This document shows, piece after piece, positions 9,794 to 18,812 of a DNA stretch of 64,000 bases. The DNA comes from Hyphomicrobiales bacterium (GTDB taxonomy: Bacteria; Pseudomonadota; Alphaproteobacteria; Rhizobiales; Beijerinckiaceae): positions 109,918-173,917 of the forward strand of contig JANXWK010000016.1 of the NCBI GenBank assembly GCA_025351165.1, given 5' to 3'. Made by a program: the position numbers and the translations under genes. Position 1 is the stretch's first letter; each line of letters starts with the position of its first letter. Below the pieces are notes generated by a model. The model worked only from the letters and a program-made list of their open reading frames with translations, was not told where the DNA came from and did not search any database.

Positions 9794-9869
9794 GGGCGAT
9801 TAGCTCAGTTGGTAGAGCGTCTCGTTTACACCGAGAATGTCGGCGGTTCGAGTCCGTCATTGCCCACCA
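9794..9869 (+). tRNA. tRNA-Val (anticodon TAC)
   Basis: A 76-base cloverleaf. The acceptor GGGCGAT (9794-9800) pairs with ATTGCCC (9859-9865), with one G-T pair. A D-arm GCTCAGTTGGTAGAGC follows, then anticodon stem TCTCG/CGAGA around loop TTTACAC with anticodon TAC at 9827-9829. The T-arm has GGCGG/CCGTC around TTCGAGT. Discriminator A is at 9866 and CCA is encoded at 9867-9869. No integrase or duplicated 3' end was seen next to it, so there is no sign of use as an attachment site. Confidence 0.97.
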
Positions 9870-9998
9870 TTCTTCTACACCCATAGCCACACTTACAAAG
9901 TCATGCCTGTTGTGCTTTGAATCAATGCAAAACATTTTCTGGAATCAGCAGCTTTTCGCTGTTACCAATTATGAACTGATTTGGTATGGAGAAAAAAA

Positions 9999-10382
9999 AT
10001 GGCCTATTCTGGCGCTTTTTGCGCATTTACATTTTGCGTATTTTTATTTTCCTCTACAGGTTTTGCAGCTCCTTCCTCTGATTGCGGATGCACAATTCGG
10101 AGCGAAGCCGACCAGGTTGAACGCAACGATATAGTTGTTGAAGGCAAAATTATCAGCATTAAACAAACCAGACGCCTGCGCTTTAAATATAATGTGGCAC
10201 GGATTGAAATTCAAAAAGCTGTTAAAGGCACAAAGCGCAAATATATTTCTGTGCAGGCTATTAAACGGCAAGGTGCTTGTGCAGTGGCATTTAAAGTGGA
10301 TCAGACCATAAGACTTGCAGCGCGTAAACGTGGCGCCTCATACCGTACTAACATCTGCAAAATTTTTACGGTGACCAATTAA
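9999..10382 (+). CDS. Secreted small protein with netrin/TIMP-like (NTR) pattern
   Basis: From the ATG at 9999 (GGAGA just upstream) the product is 127 residues, with a signal peptide ending near TGFAA. The mature part begins with a CGC motif, followed by a beta-rich segment DIVVEGKIISIK, a central IEIQKAVKG, a third cysteine in GACAVAF and a last one in NICK. A Cys-x-Cys near the mature N-terminus, the phrase 'VVxGKI' and later paired cysteines are the pattern of NTR (OB-fold) domains in bacteria. Function is unknown, and the assignment rests on motif spacing only. It ends directly before the DUF1489 gene. Confidence 0.55.
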   Translation: MAYSGAFCAFTFCVFLFSSTGFAAPSSDCGCTIRSEADQVERNDIVVEGKIISIKQTRRLRFKYNVARIEIQKAVKGTKRKYISVQAIKRQGACAVAFKVDQTIRLAARKRGASYRTNICKIFTVTN

Positions 10383-10835
10383 ATGGCCCTTCACCTTATT
10401 AAAATGTGTGTTGGCGTTGCCTCAATTGCTGAACTGGAAGGCTGGATAAACGAAACCCGGGCCTTCATGACACGCCTTAAACGCACCTATGAGCAAGTGC
10501 ATACAACACGCAATTTTCCAAAACGCGCACCTGAAATTTTGAACAGTATACCAAGTGAAAATGGCTCACTTTACTGGGTAATCAAGGGTCAGTTGGCTGC
10601 CCGCCAGCGTATATTGGACATACGCCCAGTGGTGGATAGTGCAGGCATATCCCGCTGCAACCTGGTGTTGCAGCATCATGTTGTGCCTGTTGATCCACGC
10701 CCGTATCGACCCTTTCAGGGCTGGCGTTATCTGGAGGGTACTGACGCCCCACGAGATATGGCTGATATGGGCAAAGGCGCAGCTGAATTGCCCGAAGACA
10801 TGCGCAATGAGCTGGCAAAACTGGGATTATTATAG
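10383..10835 (+). CDS. DUF1489 family protein
   Basis: A 150-residue cytosolic protein typical of alphaproteobacteria. It carries the conserved C-terminal motif RPFQGWRYLEG followed by an acidic DMADMGKG stretch, and a central SLYWVIKGQ. The biological role is not known. Its ATG follows the stop of the NTR-like gene without any gap (taaATG), so both probably sit on one transcript. Confidence 0.8.
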   Translation: MALHLIKMCVGVASIAELEGWINETRAFMTRLKRTYEQVHTTRNFPKRAPEILNSIPSENGSLYWVIKGQLAARQRILDIRPVVDSAGISRCNLVLQHHVVPVDPRPYRPFQGWRYLEGTDAPRDMADMGKGAAELPEDMRNELAKLGLL

Positions 10836-10875
10836 TAAATAAAGCCACATTGTTTCAAGTGATAAGATAAATTCA

Positions 10876-12957
10876 ATGACACCTCAAAAACACATAGCCC
10901 ACTCCGTCTGCCCGCATGATTGCCCCTCTGCCTGCGCGCTGGATGTGGAAGTAGTTGATAATACAACAATTGGTCGCCTTAAAGGCGCAAAGGATAATAC
11001 CTACACTGCTGGCGTTATTTGCGCCAAGGTTGCCCGTTATGCTGAGCGCATCCACCATCCTGATCGCTTGCTTTACCCCCTTAAACGTGTTGGCACAAAA
11101 GGCTCAAATCAATTTACCCGCATAAGCTGGGATGATGCTTTGGACGAAATTGGCTCGCGCTTTAACGCCATTGAGGCCGAACATGGCGCCACAGGCATCT
11201 GGCCCTATAATTATGCAGGCACAATGGGCCTTGTCATGCGAGATGGCTTGAAACGCCTCACCCACACAAAAAAATATTCCCGCCAGTATGATACAATCTG
11301 CACCAACATGGCATGGAGTGGATATGTTGCTGGCACTGGAAAACTGGGCGGTGCAGACCCGCGTGAAATGGCAAAGTCTGATTGTGTGGTCATCTGGGGT
11401 ACAAATGCTGTTGCGACACAGGTTAATGTGATGACCCACGCCATTCGCGCCAAAAAAGAGCGTGGCGCAAAATTGGTTGTGGTGGATATTTATCAAAATG
11501 ACACTATGAAACAGGCTGACATGCCATTGCTCATCCGTCCAGGATCAGATGGCGCATTGGCGTGCGCCGTCATGCATGTGCTGTTTCGGGATGGTTTGGC
11601 AGATCGCGCCTACATGAACAAATACACCGATGATCCAGCAGGGCTTGGGATGCATCTCCAAACTCGCACGCCTCAATGGGCATCTGCAATCACAGGCCTG
11701 AGCATTGCAGAAATTGAAGCCTTCGCGCATTTGGTTGGCACAACCAAGCGTAGCTTTTTTCGCCTTGGCTATGGCTTTTCGCGCTCACGCAACGGGGCAG
11801 TCAACATGCACGCGGCCTTGTGCATTCCAGCCGTCACAGGGGCCTGGGGCTTTGAGGGCGGCGGTGCGTTTCACAGCAATAGCGGCGTATTCACATGGGA
11901 CAGATCCTTGATTGAAGGTCATGATGCACGTGACACATCCATTCGTGCCCTTGACCAATCCCAGATTGGGCGGGTGCTGACAGGCGATAGACAGGCTTTG
12001 CAAAATGGTGGCGCAATTCATGCCATGCTCATTCAAAATACCAACCCGATGTCTGTTGCGCCAGAACAGACCCTAGTGCGCCAGGGCTTTGAGCGAGACG
12101 ATCTGTTTACTGTTGTGCATGAGCAGTTCATGACAGAAACAGCAAAAATGGCGGATATTGTGCTGCCAGCCACCATGTTTTTGGAGCATGATGATATTTA
12201 TTCTGGCGGTGGACATCAGCATGCCCAGATTGGTCCAAAAATCATTGAACCTGCTGGGGAGTGCTGGTCAAATCATGAGGTTGTCTCAGCCATAGCAGCT
12301 CGTGTTGGCGCAAAACACCAGGCCTTTGACATGTCAGCCCGCGAGATTGCAGACTGGACATTGCAGCACTCAGGCTATGGCACATTTGAAACACTGGTGG
12401 AAAAACGCTGGCTGGATATTCAACCCCCCTTTGAGGAGTCCCATTTTTTAAATGGCTTTGGCTTCGAGAACAAAAAATTCCATTTCAAGGCAGACTGGGT
12501 ATCCGTTCCAACCAAAAATAATGGCTTGATGGGAGATGTAGCCACCATGCCGGATTTTCCAGATCACTGGGATACAACAGAAAATGCTGACGTTAAACAC
12601 CCATTTCGCCTGGCAACCAGCCCTGCGCGATCATTTTTGAATTCCACATTCAACGAAACGCCTGGTTCAATAAAAAAAGAAGGCGAACCAACTGTAATGC
12701 TGCATCCTGATGATGCTGCATCTCTTGATATTAATGAGGACGACATTATCCGCATAGGCAACCAGCGCGGTGATTTACGTATTAAAACCAGGATTTTTGC
12801 AGGTGTTCAGCGGGGCGTTGTGATTGCAGAAGGGCTGTTTCCAAACGAGGCTCATCTGGATGGGCGCGGTATTAACACATTAACAGGGGCAGATCAGGTT
12901 GCTCCTTATGGCGGCGCAGCATTTCACGATAATCATGTCTGGATAGTAAAGGTTTAA
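10876..12957 (+). CDS. Molybdopterin-dependent oxidoreductase of the DMSO reductase family
   Basis: A 693-residue protein. An N-terminal 4Fe-4S motif (SVCPHDCPSAC plus the downstream Cys in GVICAKVARY) is followed by molybdopterin-binding regions such as VIWGTNAV, VVDIYQNDT, RPGSDGALA and NTNPMS. The C-terminal dinucleotide-binding domain begins around MLHPDDAASLDI. There is no twin-arginine signal, so the enzyme is likely cytoplasmic. The substrate cannot be read from sequence; homologues are annotated vaguely as BisC-, formate dehydrogenase- or thiosulfate reductase-like. No membrane anchor or electron-transfer subunit gene accompanies it, only a small lipoprotein gene 3 bases downstream. 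Confidence 0.88.
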   Translation: MTPQKHIAHSVCPHDCPSACALDVEVVDNTTIGRLKGAKDNTYTAGVICAKVARYAERIHHPDRLLYPLKRVGTKGSNQFTRISWDDALDEIGSRFNAIEAEHGATGIWPYNYAGTMGLVMRDGLKRLTHTKKYSRQYDTICTNMAWSGYVAGTGKLGGADPREMAKSDCVVIWGTNAVATQVNVMTHAIRAKKERGAKLVVVDIYQNDTMKQADMPLLIRPGSDGALACAVMHVLFRDGLADRAYMNKYTDDPAGLGMHLQTRTPQWASAITGLSIAEIEAFAHLVGTTKRSFFRLGYGFSRSRNGAVNMHAALCIPAVTGAWGFEGGGAFHSNSGVFTWDRSLIEGHDARDTSIRALDQSQIGRVLTGDRQALQNGGAIHAMLIQNTNPMSVAPEQTLVRQGFERDDLFTVVHEQFMTETAKMADIVLPATMFLEHDDIYSGGGHQHAQIGPKIIEPAGECWSNHEVVSAIAARVGAKHQAFDMSAREIADWTLQHSGYGTFETLVEKRWLDIQPPFEESHFLNGFGFENKKFHFKADWVSVPTKNNGLMGDVATMPDFPDHWDTTENADVKHPFRLATSPARSFLNSTFNETPGSIKKEGEPTVMLHPDDAASLDINEDDIIRIGNQRGDLRIKTRIFAGVQRGVVIAEGLFPNEAHLDGRGINTLTGADQVAPYGGAAFHDNHVWIVKV

Positions 12958-12960
12958 TGC

Positions 12961-13275
12961 ATGAAGCACCTTGTTATTTTTACGATACTTATGCTTAGCG
13001 CATGCCAAAGTACTGAAACAGACACATCTATGCTAGGCGCAAATGAGGCACAGCTTCACGCGCGAATGCAGACAACATGCATGGCAACTCAGGAAAAACT
13101 GACAGGCGGCACATATGATACACTTTGGCCAGCTTGCGAATGCTATGCCACCACCACTTTAAAAACATTGGACGCGGCTGAAAAAGACCACCTTCGCAAT
13201 ACGTCCGTTTTTAACGACGGGGCAAAGGATAAAGCACTAAACGCACTGGACTTTTGCAGGCTGAAACGGCCTTAG
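12961..13275 (+). CDS. Small predicted lipoprotein
   Basis: 104 residues with a lipoprotein signal peptide and lipobox LSAC at residues 12-15, followed by a Ser/Thr-rich linker. Four more cysteines (TTCMA, PACECY, LDFCR) may form disulfides. No family is recognised. It is placed right after the molybdopterin oxidoreductase, so the two are probably cotranscribed. Its TAG stop overlaps the TAA stop of the convergent toxin gene. Confidence 0.65.
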   Translation: MKHLVIFTILMLSACQSTETDTSMLGANEAQLHARMQTTCMATQEKLTGGTYDTLWPACECYATTTLKTLDAAEKDHLRNTSVFNDGAKDKALNALDFCRLKRP

Positions 13276-13694
13276 ACTTCATTCCAAGGATTAATAATAT
13301 TCACACCTGCCGCCAAAAAAGGTGCTGTATCGCGCGTTGCAACGCTGGATCCATGTACGAGAGCAATGGCTGCAATCTGCCCATCTGCAAAAGAAATAGA
13401 CTGACCGTTGCCTCGTGCTTTTGCCATTAAACCTGTATAGGACTTGGCAGCTTCTGCATCAAATGGCAAAATACGTGAACTGAACAATTCAATGATGATA
13501 CCATTGAGTGCAGTTTCAATGCTCGCTTTTCGTTTTCCAATCGGCAGCACTTCAACACCGCTTAAAAGCTCTGCTAGATTAATCGAAGTAAGATAAAGCG
13601 TTTCAGCAATCTGCGCGTCCAACCATGCAACAACATTCATGTTTGCTTGCGGTTTAAGCGGCTCAGACACAACATTTGTATCCAGAATTATCAT
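13272..13694 (-). CDS. PIN-domain ribonuclease toxin (VapC/FitB type)
   Basis: A 140-residue PIN domain protein. It begins MIILDTNVVSE with the first catalytic Asp (D5), has the acidic residue in NLAELLSG, and ends with the DGQIAAIA and TRDTAPF blocks. Such toxins cut tRNA or other RNA and are neutralised by a DNA-binding partner. The gene overlaps the upstream antitoxin by 4 bases. The motif set and the RHH partner point to the FitAB subgroup. Confidence 0.92.
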   Translation of the reverse strand: MIILDTNVVSEPLKPQANMNVVAWLDAQIAETLYLTSINLAELLSGVEVLPIGKRKASIETALNGIIIELFSSRILPFDAEAAKSYTGLMAKARGNGQSISFADGQIAAIALVHGSSVATRDTAPFLAAGVNIINPWNEV

Positions 13695-13930
13695 TCAAAT
13701 AAAGCTGGCTTAATCGAAGATGCATCACGCTTGATATTAAGCTGAACGCCACCAGATTTGCGTCCAAATTCTGCTAAAGCTGAACCAATTTTTACACGCT
13801 GCTGTGGCCTAACTGTCTGATCCAGAATATGCCGAATTTCCGCCTCTGTGCTGCGCCCATGCTGCGCAGCTCGCAGTTTTAAAGCGCGATGCGTTTCATC
13901 CGACAGACTTCGAACAGTGACAACAGCCAT
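13691..13930 (-). CDS. Ribbon-helix-helix antitoxin (VapB/FitA type)
   Basis: A 79-residue protein. Its N-terminal ribbon-helix-helix (residues 2-45, VTVRSLSDETHRALKLRAA..GRSTEAEIR) binds operator DNA as a dimer, and the C-terminal tail is expected to wrap the PIN toxin. It is the first gene of a two-gene operon, which normally autoregulates. Confidence 0.9.
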   Translation of the reverse strand: MAVVTVRSLSDETHRALKLRAAQHGRSTEAEIRHILDQTVRPQQRVKIGSALAEFGRKSGGVQLNIKRDASSIKPALFE

Positions 13931-14020
13931 GTTTTAACCCTTTAAGTTCAGATTGGAATGATAGCATTTATATGCAAATGCTGTCAAATCAGCTTCGCAA
14001 AACAATCTATAATAGCTCAT

Positions 14021-14049
14021 CGTCATTGCGAGCGCAGCGCGGCAATCCA
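14021..14049. repeat. REP-like dispersed repeat (half element)
   Basis: The stretch CGTCATTGCGAGCGCAGCGC followed by GGCAATCC matches a short repetitive motif seen between genes of many bacterial genomes. Normally it is paired with its inverted copy. Here only one arm is obvious, followed by an AT-rich stretch. It lies in the 221-base gap between the antitoxin gene and the end of panB. No second copy was noticed in this window. Confidence 0.55.
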
Positions 14050-14151
14050 TTTTGTAATTTTAAAAATAAATTTCTGCTCACCCTACAGATGTTGGAAATA
14101 ACAAAGACTGAAATGACAAAGACTAAGCTGGCAAACCAGCTAGGTTAAAAC

Positions 14152-14970
14152 TCACCCCCGCACCCCATACACATGTTCACTGCTTGGAAACGTCCTCCCC
14201 CGTACCTCAGCTGCGTAATCCTCAATCGCGCCTTTAATCAGCTCCCCAATTGCACCATATTTCTTCACAAATTTTGGCACGCGCTCGGATAATCCAAGCA
14301 TATCTTCCAGCACCAGTATCTGCCCATCGCACAAGGCGGATGCGCCAATGCCAATGGTTGGGGCAGCTATAGCCTCTGTTATTTTCACTGCCAAAGGTTC
14401 AGCCACTGCCTCCACCACCACAGCAAATGCGCCTGCATCCGACACAGCCTTTGCATCGTCAATAAACCGCGCCCAGCTTGCCTCCTCGCGCCCCAAAGCC
14501 TTGAAACTTCCAAGCGTATTGATGCTTTGGGGTGTCATGCCAATATGCGCCATAACGGGCACGCCGCGTTTAACCATAAAGGCAATTGTTTCAGCCATAT
14601 GCGCGCCACCCTCAAGTTTGACCGCGCCGCAATGCGTTTCTTTTAATATGCGCGCTGCATTTCGAAAGGCATGCGCTGGGCTTTCCTCGTAAGATCCAAA
14701 GGGCATATCCACCACCACCAAGGATTTTGACGATCCACGCATCACAGCATGGCCCTGCAAAATCATCATGTCTAAGGTTACGGGCACTGTGGTTTCCAGC
14801 CCGTGCATCACCATGCCAAGACTGTCACCCACCAGAATGACATCTGCCAGACCATCGACCATGCGGGCGGTGTGGGCGTGATAGGCTGTAAGCGCAACAA
14901 TAGGCGTTGCCCCTTTCATTTTGCCAATATCGACTGATGTGAGACGTTTTGACTGTGCTTGGATGGACAT
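14152..14970 (-). CDS. panB: 3-methyl-2-oxobutanoate hydroxymethyltransferase
   Basis: Makes ketopantoate from alpha-ketoisovalerate and 5,10-methylene-tetrahydrofolate in pantothenate synthesis. At 272 residues it is a normal length. [14 protein letters not shown], the metal-binding [17 protein letters not shown] and the catalytic-region motif IGIGAS are all present. panC is not adjacent. It is divergent from topA, with a shared 109-base upstream region. Confidence 0.96.
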   Translation of the reverse strand: MSIQAQSKRLTSVDIGKMKGATPIVALTAYHAHTARMVDGLADVILVGDSLGMVMHGLETTVPVTLDMMILQGHAVMRGSSKSLVVVDMPFGSYEESPAHAFRNAARILKETHCGAVKLEGGAHMAETIAFMVKRGVPVMAHIGMTPQSINTLGSFKALGREEASWARFIDDAKAVSDAGAFAVVVEAVAEPLAVKITEAIAAPTIGIGASALCDGQILVLEDMLGLSERVPKFVKKYGAIGELIKGAIEDYAAEVRGRTFPSSEHVYGVRG

Positions 14971-15079
14971 GAGCCTGCTTTCTTAGATTTGCTTTCTCTG
15001 CACAAAAACATATATAGGGTCTTTGAAGGCGCGATTTGCACCCTTGCTAAAATGGCAATAACACACCTATAGGCCAAGT

Positions 15080-17743
15080 ATGACTGTTGTAATTGTAGAA
15101 TCACCCTCCAAAGCAAAGACCATCAACAAATATCTTGGCAGCAAATTTGATGTTGTGGCAAGTTTTGGCCATGTGCGCGATTTGCCCTCCAAAGATGGTT
15201 CAGTCAATCCTGATGATGATTTTGCTCTTGTGTGGGAGATGGATGCAAAATCATCCAAACGCATGTCAGATATTGCCAAAATGGTAAAAGACGCGGGCAG
15301 TGTTATTCTGGCAACCGACCCTGATCGTGAAGGGGAAGCTATTTCCTGGCATTTGCTGGAAATCCTGCGCCAGAAAAAAGTGCTTAAAAATGTAAAAGTC
15401 AGTCGTGTGACTTTCAATGCCATTACAAAACAGGCCGTGGAAGAGGCAATGAGCAAGCCACGCGACATAGATCAGGCCCTTGTGGATGCTTATCTTGCAC
15501 GTCGAGCTATGGATTATCTGGTAGGTTTCAGGCTTTCGCCTGTTCTATGGCGTAAATTGCCAGGCTCACGCTCAGCAGGGCGTGTGCAATCTGTTGCTTT
15601 GCGCATTGTGTGTGAACGCGAAATGGACATTGAGACATTTGTCAAACGTGAATACTGGTCTCTTGCTGCAACACTTGCAAATACAGCAGATGTAAGTTTT
15701 GAAGCAAGGCTTGTAGCAGCAGATGGTAAAAAAATAACAAGACTGGATATTGGCGGCGAAGCGGAAGCGCTTGCCTTCAAGACTGCTTTGGAAACGGCTA
15801 AATTCCAGGTTGTAAGCGTTGAGGCAAAACCAACCAAACGTTACCCATACCCGCCATTTACAACCTCCACCTTGCAGCAGGAAGCCAGCCGTAAGCTGGG
15901 TATAGCTCCTGCCCAAACTATGAGAATTGCTCAAAAACTCTATGAAGGGGCAGATATTGGCGGAGAAACAGTTGGTTTAATTACCTATATGCGAACGGAT
16001 GGCGTGCAGATGGATGGCTCAGCCATCAGCGCTGTGCGCAAATACATCGGTTCAGGCATTGGTGATAAATATGTGCCTAAAGTGCCGCGCGCCTACACGG
16101 CAAAAGCTAAAAATGCGCAGGAGGCACATGAGGCTATTCGTCCAACGGATGTATTTCGCACACCAGACCAGATGCGCAAGTTTCTTGATCCAGAAGCTGC
16201 CAGACTTTACGAACTTATCTGGAAGCGTACAGTTGCCAGCCAGATGGAAAATGCAGAATTTGAGCGCACGACGGCTGAAATTGAGGCAATGGTTGGCACA
16301 CGCCAGCTATCCTTACGTGCTGTTGGACAGGTAATGAAATTTGACGGTTTTCTCACCCTTTACACGGAAAGCAAGGATGATGAGGAAGACGAAGACAGTG
16401 CGCGTCTGCCGGCATTATCAGCAGGAGAAAAGCTTATCAAAAAAGAAATAAAGGCTGATCAGCATTTTACTGAGCCACCACCACGCTTTACTGAGGCAAG
16501 CCTGGTCAAACGCATGGAAGAGTTAGGGATTGGCCGCCCATCAACTTATGCAGCAACAATCGCAGTGCTTGTTGACCGTGACTACGTGTCAATTGATAAA
16601 AAACGTTTGATTGGTGAGGATAAGGGTCGCCTGGTTACAGCCTTTCTTGAGAGTTTCTTCAGGCGCTATGTAGAATATGATTTTACGGCAGATCTTGAAA
16701 ACCAGCTTGACCGGATTTCCAACCATGAAGTCGACTGGAAAGATGTTCTGAGGGATTTCTGGAAAGATTTTTCTGTTGCCATAGACCAAAGCATGGAAAA
16801 ACGCACAACGGATGTGTTGAACGCCCTCAATGACATGCTTGAACCACATCTTTTTCCTGGACGTGCGGAGGGTAACGATACCCCGCGTGCCTGCCCGCGC
16901 TGCGGCACCGGGACATTATCGCTTAAGCTGAGTAAAACCGGCCCGTTTATCGGGTGTGAAAACTATCCTGAATGCAAATACACGCGGCCTTTTGCAAAAC
17001 CAACAGCTGGCGCAGATGGTGAAACACCAGCAGGCGATGATGGTGGCAATCGTGTTTTGGGAACAGATCCAGAGACTGGTTTGGAAGTTACTTTGCGTGA
17101 TGGTCGTTTTGGCCCTTATGTGCAGCTAGGGAACGGGGAAAATCTTGAAAAAGGCGAAAAGCCGAAACGTCAATCCATTCCAAAAGGCTTGAAGGCAGCA
17201 GATATTGATTTGAAACAGGGGCTTTTGCTGCTCTCCCTCCCCCGCACTATAGGTCTTCATCCTGAAACTGGCGATCCAATTCTAGCCAGTATAGGGCGCT
17301 ATGGGCCTTACGTACAGCATGGGAAGACCTATGCTAACATTGGCACGGATGATGATGTATTGACTATTGGTCTTAACCGAGCGGTTGACTTGATTGTTAC
17401 TAAAGAAACGGAAGGACCAAAGGGACGCTTTGGCCGTGCTGCGGTAGCTATACCAGCTGGGCGCGTTTTGGGTGATCATCCAGAAGGTGGCGCAGTAACA
17501 GTACGCGATGGCAAATATGGCCCCTATGTCAATTGGGGCAAAGTCAATGCTACGCTGTCAAAATCCATTGTACCGGATGAGCTCGCACTGGATGAAGCAC
17601 TTGTGCTGATACAGGCAAAACTTGAGGCGGGCGGTGGTAAACCAGCAAGCAAAAGTAAAGCTAAACCTGCAGCAAAATCTAAAACCGTCGCTAAGTCAAA
17701 AACTGCAGTTAGAAAACCTGCAAAAGCAAAGGCCGCGAGTTAA
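15080..17743 (+). CDS. topA: DNA topoisomerase I (type IA)
   Basis: Relaxes negative supercoils. An 887-residue protein with an N-terminal Toprim domain ([30 protein letters not shown]) and active-site Tyr303 in ITYMRTDG. The core is followed by one four-cysteine zinc motif ([12 protein letters not shown], about residue 610-635). Three Gly-x-(F/Y)-GPYV repeats ([30 protein letters not shown]) replace most of the zinc fingers seen in E. coli, as in other alphaproteobacteria. The tail is Lys/Ala/Ser-rich with repeated KSK blocks. Confidence 0.97.
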   Translation: MTVVIVESPSKAKTINKYLGSKFDVVASFGHVRDLPSKDGSVNPDDDFALVWEMDAKSSKRMSDIAKMVKDAGSVILATDPDREGEAISWHLLEILRQKKVLKNVKVSRVTFNAITKQAVEEAMSKPRDIDQALVDAYLARRAMDYLVGFRLSPVLWRKLPGSRSAGRVQSVALRIVCEREMDIETFVKREYWSLAATLANTADVSFEARLVAADGKKITRLDIGGEAEALAFKTALETAKFQVVSVEAKPTKRYPYPPFTTSTLQQEASRKLGIAPAQTMRIAQKLYEGADIGGETVGLITYMRTDGVQMDGSAISAVRKYIGSGIGDKYVPKVPRAYTAKAKNAQEAHEAIRPTDVFRTPDQMRKFLDPEAARLYELIWKRTVASQMENAEFERTTAEIEAMVGTRQLSLRAVGQVMKFDGFLTLYTESKDDEEDEDSARLPALSAGEKLIKKEIKADQHFTEPPPRFTEASLVKRMEELGIGRPSTYAATIAVLVDRDYVSIDKKRLIGEDKGRLVTAFLESFFRRYVEYDFTADLENQLDRISNHEVDWKDVLRDFWKDFSVAIDQSMEKRTTDVLNALNDMLEPHLFPGRAEGNDTPRACPRCGTGTLSLKLSKTGPFIGCENYPECKYTRPFAKPTAGADGETPAGDDGGNRVLGTDPETGLEVTLRDGRFGPYVQLGNGENLEKGEKPKRQSIPKGLKAADIDLKQGLLLLSLPRTIGLHPETGDPILASIGRYGPYVQHGKTYANIGTDDDVLTIGLNRAVDLIVTKETEGPKGRFGRAAVAIPAGRVLGDHPEGGAVTVRDGKYGPYVNWGKVNATLSKSIVPDELALDEALVLIQAKLEAGGGKPASKSKAKPAAKSKTVAKSKTAVRKPAKAKAAS

Positions 17744-17747
17744 AGCT

Positions 17748-18812
17748 TTGAAGAGCACACTATCATCTTCCTCAAAAAAATGGGTATATGACGCTATTGC
17801 CCGTATTGAGGCAGATTATAACCGTTCGGCAGATACACATCTCATTCGCCTGGAATTGCCAAAAGCGCCAGGCATCACGCTGTATCTTAAGGATGAATCG
17901 AGCCACCCGACGGGTAGTCTAAAGCACCGTCTCGCGCGCTCCTTATTCCTGTATGCTCTTTGCAATGGCTGGATAAAACAGAACACACCTATTGTTGAAG
18001 CATCCAGCGGCTCAACCGCCGTATCTGAAGCTTATTTTGCAAAGCTGCTTGGCCTTCGCTTCATTGCTGTTATGCCATATAAAACATCAATGGCTAAAAT
18101 CGACGCTATTAAATTTTATGGTGGGGAATGTCATCTTGTGAGCAGTCCCAAAACTGTTTATGATGAAGCTGCCCGTCTTGCCAAAGAAACAGGCGGATTT
18201 TATCTTGATCAGTTTACGTATGCAGAACGCGCAACAGACTGGCGTGGGAATAACAACATCGCTGAATCCATTTTTGCCCAAATGGCATATGAGGAGTATT
18301 CAGTTCCACGCTACGTAGTTGTTGGTGCTGGTACAGGCGGTACATCGGCAACTATTGGGCGCTTTATACGTTACAAGCAACTTGCAACAGAACTGTGCGT
18401 TGCTGATCCTCAAGGTTCAGTCTTTCACAGACATTTCAATGATCGCACCCTTTTGGAAATTGAGACCTGCACATCTTTAATTGAAGGCATAGGCAGGCCG
18501 CGTGTGGAAAAATCATTTATTCCAGAATTAATTGACTGCATGATTGCGGTTACAGACCACCAGAGTCTAACCGCAATGCAGGTCATCAGTCAAAAGCTCA
18601 ACCGGCGCTGTGGTGGCTCTACAGGCACTAATATCTGGGCCTGCATACAGCTTATCAAAAAAATGATTGCTGATGGCGAGCAGGGGTCAATCGTTACACT
18701 GCTCTGCGACAGTGGGGAGCGCTACACCACCACTTATTATAATGATGCATGGATTGAAGATAAAATTGGGGACTGCAATTCTCTCAAGGCAGAAATTGAG
18801 GCCATAATCTAG
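17748..18812 (+). CDS. PLP-dependent cysteine synthase-family enzyme (Cds1-like cysteine desulfhydrase)
   Basis: About 354 residues from a TTG start 5 bases after topA. No in-frame ATG lies between the topA stop and the conserved core, and an upstream ATG would bury 42 residues in topA. The PLP lysine lies in [13 protein letters not shown]; the phosphate-binding loop is probably GTGGT. The long conserved block continuing into [11 protein letters not shown] is typical of Cds1-type L-cysteine desulfhydrases rather than of CysK proper. Predicted product is hydrogen sulfide from cysteine, or a related beta-replacement. The stop shares CTAG with the stop of the convergent chemoreceptor gene. Confidence 0.82.
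   Translation: MKSTLSSSSKKWVYDAIARIEADYNRSADTHLIRLELPKAPGITLYLKDESSHPTGSLKHRLARSLFLYALCNGWIKQNTPIVEASSGSTAVSEAYFAKLLGLRFIAVMPYKTSMAKIDAIKFYGGECHLVSSPKTVYDEAARLAKETGGFYLDQFTYAERATDWRGNNNIAESIFAQMAYEEYSVPRYVVVGAGTGGTSATIGRFIRYKQLATELCVADPQGSVFHRHFNDRTLLEIETCTSLIEGIGRPRVEKSFIPELIDCMIAVTDHQSLTAMQVISQKLNRRCGGSTGTNIWACIQLIKKMIADGEQGSIVTLLCDSGERYTTTYYNDAWIEDKIGDCNSLKAEIEAII

Noticed and set aside
9738..9935. Open frame antisense across the tRNA-Val gene
   Set aside because: The region folds as a complete tRNA with encoded CCA; a coding gene over it is not credible.
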